Positions 34,724 to 44,043 of a stretch of DNA of 58,776 nucleotides are shown here, piece by piece. The notes under the pieces were generated by a model. It was given only the letters and a program-made list of their open reading frames with translations, ran no database searches and had not been told where the DNA came from. The position numbers were made by a program, and so were the translations under genes. This DNA is from an uncultured Alphaproteobacteria bacterium (GTDB taxonomy: Bacteria; Pseudomonadota; Alphaproteobacteria; HIMB59): contig CABYRL010000002.1 of assembly GCA_902521465.1 (NCBI GenBank), forward strand, positions 1-58,776. Reading direction: 5' to 3'. Within the stretch, counting starts at the first letter, position 1, and each line of letters opens with the position of its first letter.

Positions 34724-35665
34724 ATGAAAAAATTTATTTCATTATTTTACGCTCTAGTCCTGTTTGCTGGTTTTACAACTGTAGCAAAAGCGGCAGACCC
34801 GATTAGAATTCCAGTTTTAAACTGGTCAAGCCAAATCGTTATGGCTAACGTTATGGCACAAGCTTTTGAAGAGCTTGGTTATGATGTTGAATTAGTCCCT
34901 GCTGAGTCAGCAACAAGATATGAAGCTGTCAGAGTAGGTGAGCTTCACGTTGCTCATGAAACATGGCAGTCAACTATGGCTAAACCATTTTATGAAGCTA
35001 TGGATAAAGGTGGTTTAATCGATGCTGGTTCACACTTAGCTCCAACTCTTGAAGATATGGGTGTTCCACAATGGGTTATTGATGAAAATTTATGTCCAGG
35101 TCTTCCAAATTGGGAAGCTTTAAAATCTCCTGAGTGTCAAGCTAACTTTGCTACACCTGACTCTGAAGGTAAAGGTAGATGGCTAGAGGGTCCTTATGAA
35201 TGGCACACTGATGTGATGCCTAACAGACTAAAAGGTCTTGGCTTAGATGATCAGTGGATGGTTAAGTTTGCTGGTAGTGCTGATGCACTATGGGCAGAAC
35301 TAGCAGCTGCAAAAAAAGAAGGTAGAGGAACAGTGATCTTTAACTGGACACCAAACTTTACTGATGCTGAGGGATTTGTATTTATTGAATTCCCACCTTT
35401 CTACCAAGGTTGTAGAATTGAAGACGGCGGTTCTGTTGAGACAACTGGTTGTGGTTCACCAATTGGTTGGTTAAAAAAAGCAGCACACATCAAGTTCCCA
35501 ATCACTCATACATCTGCATATAAGTTCTACACAAAAATGGAATTTACATCAGGTAACATTGGTGAAATGGCTAACTATGTTGATAATGGTGGTATGACTC
35601 ACGCTGAGGCAGCTACTGCATATATTGCTAATAACAGAGATCAAATCGATCTCTTCATGAAGTAA
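34724..35665 (+). CDS. tmoX: Periplasmic quaternary amine-binding protein (TMAO / glycine betaine, OpuAC-TmoX type)
   Basis: A 313-residue ABC substrate-binding protein. Residues 1-23 form a signal peptide ending in VAKA. The mature part has the OpuAC/ProX type II fold with scattered tryptophans (NWSSQ, ETWQST, PQWVID, YEWHTD, NWTPNF, IGWLKKA) that could form the aromatic cage for a trimethylammonium head group. An AGGAGG site precedes the ATG. Because the operon continues into ATPase, permease and TMAO demethylase, TMAO is my first choice, with glycine betaine next. A hairpin right after its stop probably raises the amount of this subunit relative to the membrane parts. Confidence 0.8.
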   Translation: MKKFISLFYALVLFAGFTTVAKAADPIRIPVLNWSSQIVMANVMAQAFEELGYDVELVPAESATRYEAVRVGELHVAHETWQSTMAKPFYEAMDKGGLIDAGSHLAPTLEDMGVPQWVIDENLCPGLPNWEALKSPECQANFATPDSEGKGRWLEGPYEWHTDVMPNRLKGLGLDDQWMVKFAGSADALWAELAAAKKEGRGTVIFNWTPNFTDAEGFVFIEFPPFYQGCRIEDGGSVETTGCGSPIGWLKKAAHIKFPITHTSAYKFYTKMEFTSGNIGEMANYVDNGGMTHAEAATAYIANNRDQIDLFMK

Positions 35666-35677
35666 TATAATATTTTT

Positions 35678-35707
35678 AAAATCCTCCCTTAAATGGGAGG
35701 ATTTTAC
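35678..35707 (+). terminator. Hairpin between binding-protein and ATPase genes
   Basis: Perfect 11-bp inverted repeat AAAATCCTCCC / GGGAGGATTTT at 35678-35688 and 35695-35705 around a 6-base loop, followed by a T-rich run. It is the strongest hairpin seen in the window and lies inside an operon. It probably acts as a partial terminator or a 3' stabiliser, giving more binding protein than ATPase and permease. Confidence 0.8.
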
Positions 35708-35735
35708 TTTTAATTTTTTTTGATAGGTTAATCTT

Positions 35736-36752
35736 ATGTCACCAACTATTAGTTGCGATTCTGTCTACAAGATCTTTGGCGCCAATGCGAACAAGCTATT
35801 AGCAGACTCTAATGGGTCTGTGGATGCTAAACAATTTCAAGATGCAGGATGTATAGTGGGTGTAAATAATGCCTCTTTTGATGTTGAAAAAGGAGAGATG
35901 TTAGTTGTCATGGGCCTATCAGGCTCAGGAAAATCCACCTTATTGAGATGCATTTCAAGATTGACTGACGCAACCGCAGGTAAAATATTAGTTGACGGTG
36001 AGGATATTTGCTTAATGAACAACAAACAATTAGTTGAGCTTAGAAGAGAGAAAATGGGAATGGTTTTTCAAAATTTTGCCCTACTTCCTCATAAAACAGT
36101 CATTGAAAATATTGCATTCCCCTTGCAGGTAAAAGGAGTCAGTACAGAAAATAGTATGTACAAGGCTTTAGAAATGGTCGAATTGGTAGGGCTCAAAGGA
36201 AGAGAAAATTACTTTCCAAGAGAGTTATCTGGTGGACAGCAACAAAGAGTAGGTATAGCTAGATCACTGGCAGTTGAGCCAGACATTTGGTTTTTAGATG
36301 AACCATTCTCTGCATTAGATCCTTTAATTCGAAAAGAAATGCAGGATGAATTTTTAAGACTTCAAGGGGTTCTTAACAAAACAATTATGTTTGTTACTCA
36401 CGATTTTGATGAGGCTCTTAGATTAGCTGATCGTATTGCAATTATGAAAGATGGAATTATTGAACAATTAGATACCCCAGGTAATATTGTTTTAAACCCC
36501 GCAACTGATTATGTTAAAAAATTTACAGAAGATGTTCCTAGAGAAAAAGTATTAAAAATAGAGTCTATAATGGACCCTAAGGACACAAATGCTTCAGACA
36601 ATTTAAAAGTATCTAAAGACGACATTATAGAGAGTGTTGCTGAAAAAATTCTCAATAGTAAAGAGATAATAAAAGTTATAGATCCTAAAGACAGTTCAGA
36701 AGTTGGATCAATCAACCCTTCAAAAGTAATAAAAGTTTTATTTGGTGGATAA
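35736..36752 (+). CDS. tmoW: Quaternary amine ABC transporter ATP-binding subunit (ProV/TmoW type)
   Basis: A 338-residue ATPase. Walker A is GLSGSGKST (60-68), the Q-loop is VFQNFALLPHKT, the signature is LSGGQQQRVGIARSLA, Walker B is DIWFLDEPFSALD and the switch is FVTHDFDEAL. The C-terminal 70 residues replace the CBS domains of classical ProV with a shorter charged segment (VIDPKDSSEVGSINPSK). It follows the hairpin by about 30 bases and overlaps the permease gene by 8-11 bases. Confidence 0.9.
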   Translation: MSPTISCDSVYKIFGANANKLLADSNGSVDAKQFQDAGCIVGVNNASFDVEKGEMLVVMGLSGSGKSTLLRCISRLTDATAGKILVDGEDICLMNNKQLVELRREKMGMVFQNFALLPHKTVIENIAFPLQVKGVSTENSMYKALEMVELVGLKGRENYFPRELSGGQQQRVGIARSLAVEPDIWFLDEPFSALDPLIRKEMQDEFLRLQGVLNKTIMFVTHDFDEALRLADRIAIMKDGIIEQLDTPGNIVLNPATDYVKKFTEDVPREKVLKIESIMDPKDTNASDNLKVSKDDIIESVAEKILNSKEIIKVIDPKDSSEVGSINPSKVIKVLFGG

Positions 36753-38817
36753 GAACTACTTAGAAACTATAAGAAATTCTAAGCCAGCTCAATTTGGCAT
36801 TCTAATATTTATTTTTCTTATTCTTTATTTTCTTATCCCACAAAGTGAAAATAATTATTTATGGAGACTCCCATCAGTCCTTAAAGGAATTCCATTAGCA
36901 ATTAATAATGTAATCTTTAATGCTTTATATGAGTGGTTCCCATTAAAGGTTTGGGATCCAGTCTTTGAAATGTACGAAGAAAAAGCTGCTTTTAGAGAAT
37001 TCACTAAAGCTGTTTCACAAGGCTTGCTCTTTTTAATCACTGTCGTAAGAGAACTCTTATTAGGTGGAGATAAAATAATAGACGTATTTGTAAGCGACTC
37101 ATGGCTAAAAGAAAATGATTGGTTAAGTTGGCCTGCATTGCCTTGGACAGCAACAACTGTGGGTGCATTTCTTCTTGGATACCAGCTAAATGGTATCAGG
37201 CTTGGGCTTTTAGGTGGTATAGGTGCATTATACATTTCGGTATTTGGAAATTACGTTCCGTCAATTCAAACATTGTCATTTGTGTTGATTACTACGCCAA
37301 TTTGTTTCGTTCTTGGTCTTTCTTTTGGAATTTGGGGATACCTTGATAAAAAAGTCGAGACTGCCTTACAACCAGTTTTAAATGTTATGCAGACTATGCC
37401 TCAGTTTGCATATTTAGTTCCAATTATTGCTTTATTTGGACTAGGAGATCACGCTGGTTCAATCGCTACTATTATCATTGCAACTCCACCTATGATAAGA
37501 AACACAATTCTTGGACTGAAAAGAATTTCTCCTGAAGTTGTTGAAGCAGGCTTAATGAGTGGGTGTACAAAACCTCAATTACTTTTTAAAGTTTTAATTC
37601 CAGCAGCTAGAAGAGATATTCTTAATGGCGTAAATACAGTTATCATGCAATGTCTAGCAATGGTTGTCATTGCTTCATTTGTAGGAGCTAAAGGCTTAGG
37701 TTTGAATTTAAAAATTGCACTCAACAGTTTAAAGATTGGAAAAGCAGCAGAGGCAGGTTTGTGTATTGTTATTATCGCGGTTATCCTCGATAGATTTACA
37801 AAAGCTTGGGCTGATAAACAAAAAGACTATTTTGAAAATTTAACATTCTTCCAAAGATATAAATTATTAATTATTTTTGCTATTTCTGTCGTCATTTTTT
37901 CAATCATTGCTTTTATATCTGGTGGTTACTTTGATAAAATAAATTACTTATATGTTATTCCCATAGAAAAAGGTTTAACAATAGCTCATTACATTGATGG
38001 TGCAGTTGACTGGGTTTGGGAGACATTTTTTTACTCATTAAATTCTTTTAATAAGTTTTTACTAACGCAAGTATTAGGACCAATGAAACATGCCTACTTA
38101 GGTATGCCAGTTATTGCAACATTTACTCTTGCGATGGGTGCAGCGTATATTGTAGGTAATGCAAGAACTGCTTTGATCGTTGGTGGTATGTTATTGTTTA
38201 TTGCATTATCTGAATATTGGGACAGAGCTTTAATTACAATGTATATGGGCTCATTTGCCGTAATTATGGCTTCACTTAATGGAATTATTTTAGGTTCAAT
38301 ATTTGGTAGAACTGAAAGAGGTGGAAGAATACTATTATCTTTCTGCGATTTTTTTGAAACATTCCCTTCTTTCGTTTACCTAATTCCAGTTATATTTTTA
38401 TTTAATATCACAGACACTTCAGTGCTAATTGCAGCTATAGTTTATGCTACAGTCCCAGCAACAAGATATACAGTTTGGGGTTTAAAAAGTGTTCCACTAT
38501 CTCTCCACGAGGCTGGAACTATGTCAGGAGTTTCAGCTTTTCAACGATGGACAAATATTGAAATACCCATTGCTTTCCCAACAGTAATGTTGGGAGTCAA
38601 CCAAACAGTCGTATTTTCTCTTCAAATGGTAATTTTAGGTGCACTTATAGGAACTGAAGACCTAGGACAAATTATTTTTGGTGCTTTATCTAGAACAAAA
38701 GACGGCGCAGGTGTCGCTTTAACACTTGGAATATTTGTCTCTTTAATAGCTATATGTGTAGATGTTATTGTTAGAAATTGGGCAGAGGAAAGAAAAAAAG
38801 CTCTTGGGTTAGCATAG
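36742..38817 (+). CDS. tmoV: Quaternary amine ABC transporter permease, two tandem permease domains in one chain (TmoV-like)
   Basis: A 691-residue permease, about twice the size of ProW. Two BPD-type domains are present: residues ~130-350 with the EAA loop VVEAGLMSGCTKPQLLFKVLIPAARRDI, and residues ~440-690 with the EAA loop LHEAGTMSGVSAFQRWTNIEIPIAFPTV. The start is either TTG at 36742 or GTG at 36745, inside the end of the ATPase gene. One chain would therefore supply both halves of the channel. The TMAO demethylase gene begins three bases after the stop. Confidence 0.88.
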   Translation: MVDKNYLETIRNSKPAQFGILIFIFLILYFLIPQSENNYLWRLPSVLKGIPLAINNVIFNALYEWFPLKVWDPVFEMYEEKAAFREFTKAVSQGLLFLITVVRELLLGGDKIIDVFVSDSWLKENDWLSWPALPWTATTVGAFLLGYQLNGIRLGLLGGIGALYISVFGNYVPSIQTLSFVLITTPICFVLGLSFGIWGYLDKKVETALQPVLNVMQTMPQFAYLVPIIALFGLGDHAGSIATIIIATPPMIRNTILGLKRISPEVVEAGLMSGCTKPQLLFKVLIPAARRDILNGVNTVIMQCLAMVVIASFVGAKGLGLNLKIALNSLKIGKAAEAGLCIVIIAVILDRFTKAWADKQKDYFENLTFFQRYKLLIIFAISVVIFSIIAFISGGYFDKINYLYVIPIEKGLTIAHYIDGAVDWVWETFFYSLNSFNKFLLTQVLGPMKHAYLGMPVIATFTLAMGAAYIVGNARTALIVGGMLLFIALSEYWDRALITMYMGSFAVIMASLNGIILGSIFGRTERGGRILLSFCDFFETFPSFVYLIPVIFLFNITDTSVLIAAIVYATVPATRYTVWGLKSVPLSLHEAGTMSGVSAFQRWTNIEIPIAFPTVMLGVNQTVVFSLQMVILGALIGTEDLGQIIFGALSRTKDGAGVALTLGIFVSLIAICVDVIVRNWAEERKKALGLA

Positions 38818-38820
38818 AGA

Positions 38821-41172
38821 ATGATCATCCCAAGAGTTACTCAACCTTATGAACCTGGATTACCAGCTCTTGGTGACGACTTAGAAAATTATTTGGTAAC
38901 TGGCGGAGGCTCTCTCACATTAAAATTAGAACCAGATGATAAATTTAAAATAATTAATTTAGAAGGCCATCAACAGGCTGAGGTTGTATGCTTTAATTCA
39001 AAAGGAGAATGTAATCTATCAGCATTAGGTCTTGATAACGAACACGACGGTCAATTTACAAAAAAAATCCTTACGAGCGAAGAGGAGTCAGCTCAAATAG
39101 CACGCACTAAATTAAAAAAACTTGGATATGAGGTAGAGTCTATTAATCAATCGATTTTAGTATTTTCTAAAAATTCACTTTCAGGTTCAATTGAGGAGTT
39201 TAAAACAAACGACTCCATTGTTTGTATAATTTCTGCACCAGGCGAAAGTGAAATTACACATGAAAATATTCCTGCATCCGAACTACGAGTGATTGTTCAA
39301 AGAAATAAAAAACGTGAAGAGGGGGAATTTTTATTACCAGACCCTTTAATGGACCCTGTTGAAGAAATTTTTGTTAAAAGATATACCGCAATGGCCTATG
39401 AGGTCAAAGAAGGAGATTTTATTCAGATAATTGATGTTTATGGAAGACAATGTTCTGACTTTATGGCTTTCGACTCAGAGAGTCTTCAAAAAGGCCAAGA
39501 GCTCTCAATAGATACAACTAATAGTAGATATCTAATGGGAAGTGCTTTTCCAATGCCAGGTCTCCATTCTAAATATTACGATGAAAATCAAATGCCCATG
39601 GTTGAAGTCTACAGAGACACTGTCGGAAGACATGATACGTTCGGTACTGCATGTACTTCAAAATTTTATGATGATATTGGTTATTTTGGTCATCCAAATT
39701 GCTCTGATAATTTCAATTATGTATTAGATAAGTTTACTGTGAGAAAAAGACTAGGTTGGAATGCTATAAATTTATTTTACAACACAGCCATTGATGCAAA
39801 TAATGCTTTAATTTTTGATGAACCATGGTCTAGACCAGGAGACTATGTGATGTTTAAAGCTCTGAAAAATTTAGTTTGTGTCTCCTCTGCCTGTCCAGAC
39901 GATGTAGATGCAGCTAATGGATGGAATCCTACTGACATTTTTGTTAGAGTCTATAGACCGAATAGACCTTTTAGTAAAGGAATGGCATTTAGAATGAAAG
40001 CAGACTCTGAACCTAAATTAACTAAAGAAACTGGTTTTCACCCAAGAGTTTCAAAACTTACTGAAAATATTGTTGAGTACAAAGGCTTCTGGTTAGCTTC
40101 TAATTATAACAATCACGGGGCGCACCAAGAATATGAAGCTTGCAGAGAGAGGGCTATCATTATGGATCTATCAGCACTAAGAAAGTTTGAGGTAAGAGGC
40201 CCAGATGCTGAAGAACTTTTGCAAATGACTTGCACCAGAAACATCAGAAAACTATCTGTTGGCCAAGTTGTTTACACTGCGATGTGCTACGAGCATGGAG
40301 GTATGCTTGATGACGGTACAGTATTCAAAATGACGGATGATAATTTTAGGTGGATTTGTGGTGATGAGTATTGTGGCGAATGGTTAAGAGAAAAAGCAAA
40401 GGAACATAACTTAAAGGTATGGATTAAATCTTCTACTGATAATTTACATAATGTTTCTGTCCAAGGGCCAAAGAGTAGAGAAATATTAAAAAAGATAATC
40501 TGGACCCCACCTCATCAAACATCATTGACTGATTTAGAGTGGTTTAGGTTTTCTATAGCTAGGTTAAATACTTTAGATGGAATTCCTTTAATGGTTTCTA
40601 GAACTGGATATACAGGTGAACTAGGTTATGAAATATTCTGTCATCCGAGCAAAGCTGCTGAAGTTTGGGATGCTGTAATGAAAGCTGGAGAAGAGTTTGG
40701 AATTGTGCCTATGGGATTGGACGCTTTGGATTTAGTTAGAATTGAAGCTGGTTTAGTTTTTGCAAATTATGAATTTGATGATCAAACTGATCCGTTTGAG
40801 GCAGGAATTGGTTTTACAGTTCCTCTCAAATCAAAAGAAGATAACTTTATTGGTAAAGAAGCTTTACTTGAAAGAAAGGCAAACCCTCAAAGAAAACTAG
40901 TTGGACTCGAGCTTGAGGGTAATGAAACTACTGGGCATGGTGACTGTGTTCATCCTTCAAATAATGGAAGGGAACAAGTTGGCATTATAACAAGTGGTAT
41001 GAAATCCCCTGTTCTAAATAAAAATATTGCTCTTTGTAAAATAAATGTCAAATACAGCGAGCTTAATACTGAAGTTGAAATAGGTAAGTTAGATGGTCAA
41101 CAAAAAAGAATAAAGGCTAAGGTTGTACCTTTCCCATTTTATGATCCAACTAAATCAAGAGTTAAATCCTAA
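38821..41172 (+). CDS. tdm: Trimethylamine N-oxide demethylase
   Basis: A 783-residue two-domain enzyme converting TMAO to dimethylamine and formaldehyde. Residues ~1-380 are DUF1989 domains: GRQCSDFMAFD, HDTFGTACTSKFYDD, FGHPNCSDNF and VSSACPDDVDAANGWNPTD. Cysteines C278, C294 and C358 are spaced 16 and 64 apart, the same as the three-cysteine zinc motif I recall for Methylocella Tdm. Residues ~400-783 are GcvT folate-binding domains (VSVQGPKSREIL, SRTGYTGELGYEIF, DLVRIEAGLVFANYEFDD), which can catch the formaldehyde as methylene-THF. Directly linked to the transporter genes. Confidence 0.9.
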   Translation: MIIPRVTQPYEPGLPALGDDLENYLVTGGGSLTLKLEPDDKFKIINLEGHQQAEVVCFNSKGECNLSALGLDNEHDGQFTKKILTSEEESAQIARTKLKKLGYEVESINQSILVFSKNSLSGSIEEFKTNDSIVCIISAPGESEITHENIPASELRVIVQRNKKREEGEFLLPDPLMDPVEEIFVKRYTAMAYEVKEGDFIQIIDVYGRQCSDFMAFDSESLQKGQELSIDTTNSRYLMGSAFPMPGLHSKYYDENQMPMVEVYRDTVGRHDTFGTACTSKFYDDIGYFGHPNCSDNFNYVLDKFTVRKRLGWNAINLFYNTAIDANNALIFDEPWSRPGDYVMFKALKNLVCVSSACPDDVDAANGWNPTDIFVRVYRPNRPFSKGMAFRMKADSEPKLTKETGFHPRVSKLTENIVEYKGFWLASNYNNHGAHQEYEACRERAIIMDLSALRKFEVRGPDAEELLQMTCTRNIRKLSVGQVVYTAMCYEHGGMLDDGTVFKMTDDNFRWICGDEYCGEWLREKAKEHNLKVWIKSSTDNLHNVSVQGPKSREILKKIIWTPPHQTSLTDLEWFRFSIARLNTLDGIPLMVSRTGYTGELGYEIFCHPSKAAEVWDAVMKAGEEFGIVPMGLDALDLVRIEAGLVFANYEFDDQTDPFEAGIGFTVPLKSKEDNFIGKEALLERKANPQRKLVGLELEGNETTGHGDCVHPSNNGREQVGIITSGMKSPVLNKNIALCKINVKYSELNTEVEIGKLDGQQKRIKAKVVPFPFYDPTKSRVKS

Positions 41173-41188
41173 TTTTTTTATCTTTTAT

Positions 41189-42358
41189 ATGAGTTCAATT
41201 TTTTTAGATAAATCTTCAACTTTACCGATTAGTGATAACAGGTTTGATAAAGGACCTTTTTTTGAGTTTTATCATAAAGAAGATAATTCTTATGGTGTAT
41301 ACGCTGATCGCTATTTTCCAATATCTGTTGGAAATAAAATCAAAGATAGTTACTGGAATTTGAGAAGAAAAGCTGTCATGTATGATGTACCTGAAAAACC
41401 TATTCAAATAGAGGGACCACAGTCAGAGGAATTTCTTGATAAAATATTTTGTCGCAAAATTAAAGATATGAAAGTAGGCAGGGGTAAATATGCAATTGCC
41501 TGTTATGAAAATGGCGGAATATTTATAGATGGTGTACTTTTTAGATTAGAGCAAAATAAATTTTGGTACGTCCAACCTGATGGACCCCTTGAAACTTGGT
41601 TAAAAGCTCATCAAAAAAACTATGAAGTTACTATAACTGACCCTAATTCTCGAGTGATACAAATTCAAGGTCCAATTTCTAAAGATATAATTTCAAAGCT
41701 AACAAATGGAGAAATAAACGATGATTTTAAATACTATCATTCAGGTTATTCAAAAATTGCTGATCAAAATGTATATGTCTCTAGAACAGGATGGACTTCT
41801 GAATTAGGCTTCGAAATTTATACTCTAGGAAACAAGACTAATTATAAAAAAATTTGGGATACTATTTGTGAAATCGGATATCCGATGGGTATGACATTTG
41901 ATGGTCTAGAATCAATGGATATAAGAAGAATTGAAGCAGGCATCCTAGATAACAACACAGATTTTGACTCTTCAATGAATCCTTATGAAATTGGATTAGG
42001 CTCTCTAGTTGATTTAGAGAAAGAAAATTTTATTGGAAAAAAAGCTTTAGAATTTTTATCAACAAAATTTGGAAAGAGATTATTTGGTATAACTACCGAT
42101 AAAGAAATTATTCCAAGAGCAAAAGTTTATTTATCATCAAATGAACAAAAAATTGGATATCTTTCAGCATCAACTTGGTCTCCTACCTTAGAAAAGTATG
42201 TAGGTTATGTACGTTTTGACTATCCTGGTGAGTGGAAAGAATTTCAAATTAAAGTCGAGTCTGTTAATGATAATTTAGCTGACTGCGAAATAATTGATTT
42301 ACCATTTTACGATAAAGAAAAATTAATCCCAAAGGGGATTGACAAAAATATTCCTTAA
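41189..42358 (+). CDS. GcvT-fold aminomethyltransferase-like protein, substrate unknown
   Basis: About 389 residues from the ATG at 41189; a longer frame from 41123 runs into the tdm coding region and is not supported. Full-length GcvT fold with IQIEGPQSEEFL, GGIFIDGVLFRL, IQIQGPISKDI, SRTGWTSELGFEIY and IRRIEAGILDNNTDFDSSMNPYEIGLG. It is not simply the glycine-cleavage T protein (no gcvH or gcvP nearby). It also lacks the RLRRTPF start of DmdA. By position after tdm it may pass a one-carbon unit from dimethylamine, formaldehyde or another methylated compound to tetrahydrofolate. Confidence 0.78.
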   Translation: MSSIFLDKSSTLPISDNRFDKGPFFEFYHKEDNSYGVYADRYFPISVGNKIKDSYWNLRRKAVMYDVPEKPIQIEGPQSEEFLDKIFCRKIKDMKVGRGKYAIACYENGGIFIDGVLFRLEQNKFWYVQPDGPLETWLKAHQKNYEVTITDPNSRVIQIQGPISKDIISKLTNGEINDDFKYYHSGYSKIADQNVYVSRTGWTSELGFEIYTLGNKTNYKKIWDTICEIGYPMGMTFDGLESMDIRRIEAGILDNNTDFDSSMNPYEIGLGSLVDLEKENFIGKKALEFLSTKFGKRLFGITTDKEIIPRAKVYLSSNEQKIGYLSASTWSPTLEKYVGYVRFDYPGEWKEFQIKVESVNDNLADCEIIDLPFYDKEKLIPKGIDKNIP

Positions 42359-42528
42359 TCTTTATTTTTTTCTTTTCTAAAGAATGGTATTAGAAAAACA
42401 AAACAAGCTACAAAGAAAAAAAGACTTCCAAACATAGCCCAGAAACTACCAATACTTGATATTATAAAGCCTACGGCAGAAATAATAAATAAAACCCATC
42501 CAATAAAATTAAGAGTATTATTGGACAT
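42355..42528 (-). CDS. Small membrane protein next to tmm (57 residues)
   Basis: A short open frame of 57 residues too small for most callers. Read on the minus strand it starts MSNNTLNFIGWVLFIISA and ends FRKEKNKD. It has two hydrophobic helices (about 9-26 and 30-50) joined by SSIGSFW, then a basic tail. The frame fills the whole gap between tmm and the convergent GcvT gene, lies seven bases after the tmm stop and overlaps the convergent stop by four bases, a layout typical of real genes here. No strong ribosome site is visible, so translation may depend on tmm. Function unknown. Confidence 0.65.
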   Translation of the reverse strand: MSNNTLNFIGWVLFIISAVGFIISSIGSFWAMFGSLFFFVACFVFLIPFFRKEKNKD

Positions 42529-42535
42529 ATAATAT

Positions 42536-43870
42536 TTATTTTGTATCTAAATATGTAGCCATAGAGTCATCCATAGCATCCAACCATGTAGTATGATGTG
42601 AGGGACCAGTGGTGCCAGTGACAGGCGAGGAAAAGGATTTATCTCTATAAGTCAGGATATTTTCTTCCTTATGGTGTTCCCAATCATAAAAATGTTTGCG
42701 AATTAACTCAAAGTCAATTTTTGGGTAGTCAACAGCAGAACATAAATCCACACAATAATCTGTTTGAAAATCAATCATTTGATAGGCATCCTCTAGGGCC
42801 TCTTCCTTTTTAACCCAGTTATCAATATCCTTTGCTAACTCATCAGCTGAAGGCAGAGTTATTTTGTTCATTATTATGTCTCTAACATACCAAGCTTGGG
42901 CATCAAACATGTTAAAAGTATGAAACTGATCTTGCATACCAAGATAAAACAAATTTTGATTATTTTGCCATACTACTCCTTTGTATAAGTTTGGAGGATA
43001 TAGCCTGTTATGAGTTTTTAATTTTAGATCTTCTGGTAAAAAAGGAAAATGATGCAAGTAACCTGTACATAGTATTAAGGCATCCATTTCTTGAACTGTG
43101 CCATCTTTAAAAACTGCTTTATTTCCATCGATCTTATCCATGTAATGTACTTCTTTCATGCCTTCAGGCCAATTGAAACCCATTGGATTGTTTCTATAAC
43201 CAATAGTAACAGTTTTAGCTCCATATTTATGGCACTGTAACGCTACATCTTCAGCAGAGTAACTACTTCCGAGAACGACAACGTTTTTATCCCTAAACTC
43301 TTCAGCATCTCTGAAATCATGAGAGTGCATTATTCTCCCTGGGAAGCTATTCATTCCCTCATATTCAGGAATGTATGGAACAGAGAAGTGACCAGTCGCA
43401 ACAACTAATTTATCAAAACTTTCAGTCTTAGTTTGATCGTCTTTTTTATTTCGGTATGTAATGTCAAATCCATTACCATTATCAGCAACAGAGGTAACAG
43501 TGGTATTAAACTTTACGTATTTTTTTACATCTGAATTTTCTGCACGACCTAAAATGTAATCTTGTAGGACGGCTCTTGGAGGGAAGGAGGGAATTGGTTT
43601 TTTGAAATGCTCATCAAAAGAATAATCTGCAAATTCAAGACACTCTTTTGGTCCATTCGACCAGAGGTATCTATACATACTATTGTGAATTGGATCTCCG
43701 TATTGATCAGATCCGGTTCTCCAAGTATAATTCCAAAGACCACCCCAACTTTCTTGTTTTTCAAAGGCTACAACCTCAGGAATATTTTCGCCTTTGCTTT
43801 GCGCTTGATGCAGAGATCTTAAAAAAGATAGTCCACAGGGACCTGTACCAATTAGTGCAACTTTTGTCAT
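42536..43870 (-). CDS. tmm: Trimethylamine monooxygenase (flavin-containing)
   Basis: A 444-residue FMO that oxidises trimethylamine to TMAO. FAD motif ALIGTGPCGLSFLRSL, the stretch NSMYRYLWSNGPKECLEFADYSF which is diagnostic for bacterial Tmm, the FMO motif FPGRIMHSHDFRD, NADPH motif VVVLGSSYSAEDVALQ, and ILCTGYLHHFPF. A CTCCTCC complement gives a good ribosome site. It is divergent from mgdA across a 173-base region that carries an IclR-type palindrome. Many FMOs of this group also oxidise dimethylamine or dimethylsulfide. Confidence 0.95.
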   Translation of the reverse strand: MTKVALIGTGPCGLSFLRSLHQAQSKGENIPEVVAFEKQESWGGLWNYTWRTGSDQYGDPIHNSMYRYLWSNGPKECLEFADYSFDEHFKKPIPSFPPRAVLQDYILGRAENSDVKKYVKFNTTVTSVADNGNGFDITYRNKKDDQTKTESFDKLVVATGHFSVPYIPEYEGMNSFPGRIMHSHDFRDAEEFRDKNVVVLGSSYSAEDVALQCHKYGAKTVTIGYRNNPMGFNWPEGMKEVHYMDKIDGNKAVFKDGTVQEMDALILCTGYLHHFPFLPEDLKLKTHNRLYPPNLYKGVVWQNNQNLFYLGMQDQFHTFNMFDAQAWYVRDIIMNKITLPSADELAKDIDNWVKKEEALEDAYQMIDFQTDYCVDLCSAVDYPKIDFELIRKHFYDWEHHKEENILTYRDKSFSSPVTGTTGPSHHTTWLDAMDDSMATYLDTK

Positions 43871-43968
43871 TATTCTCCTCCGATTTGAATTAATATTAAT
43901 AATTAAATTTTAATTTCCAATCCATTTTTTGTCATAATCTGTAATAAATACAGGGATAATAAAAATGT

Positions 43969-43987
43969 TGTTTCATATTATGGAACA
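43969..43987 (+). promoter_or_regulatory. IclR-type operator in the tmm/mgdA divergent region
   Basis: TGTTTCATATTATGGAACA: arms match in eight of nine positions around one central base. The same 19-bp pattern occurs before the iclR gene and before the oxidase-ligase operon. It lies 57 bases before the mgdA ATG and about 100 bases before the tmm start, so it could serve both directions. Confidence 0.72.
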
Positions 43988-44043
43988 GGTTTATTGTAGC
44001 ATTATATTAGGAATATATATTTTCGAAGAGGTTTAATTGAATC

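Noticed and set aside
41189-42358. Calling this gene dmdA (DMSP demethylase)
   Set aside because: Same fold and size class, but the N-terminal DmdA motif is absent and the context is TMAO. Left as an unassigned GcvT-fold protein.
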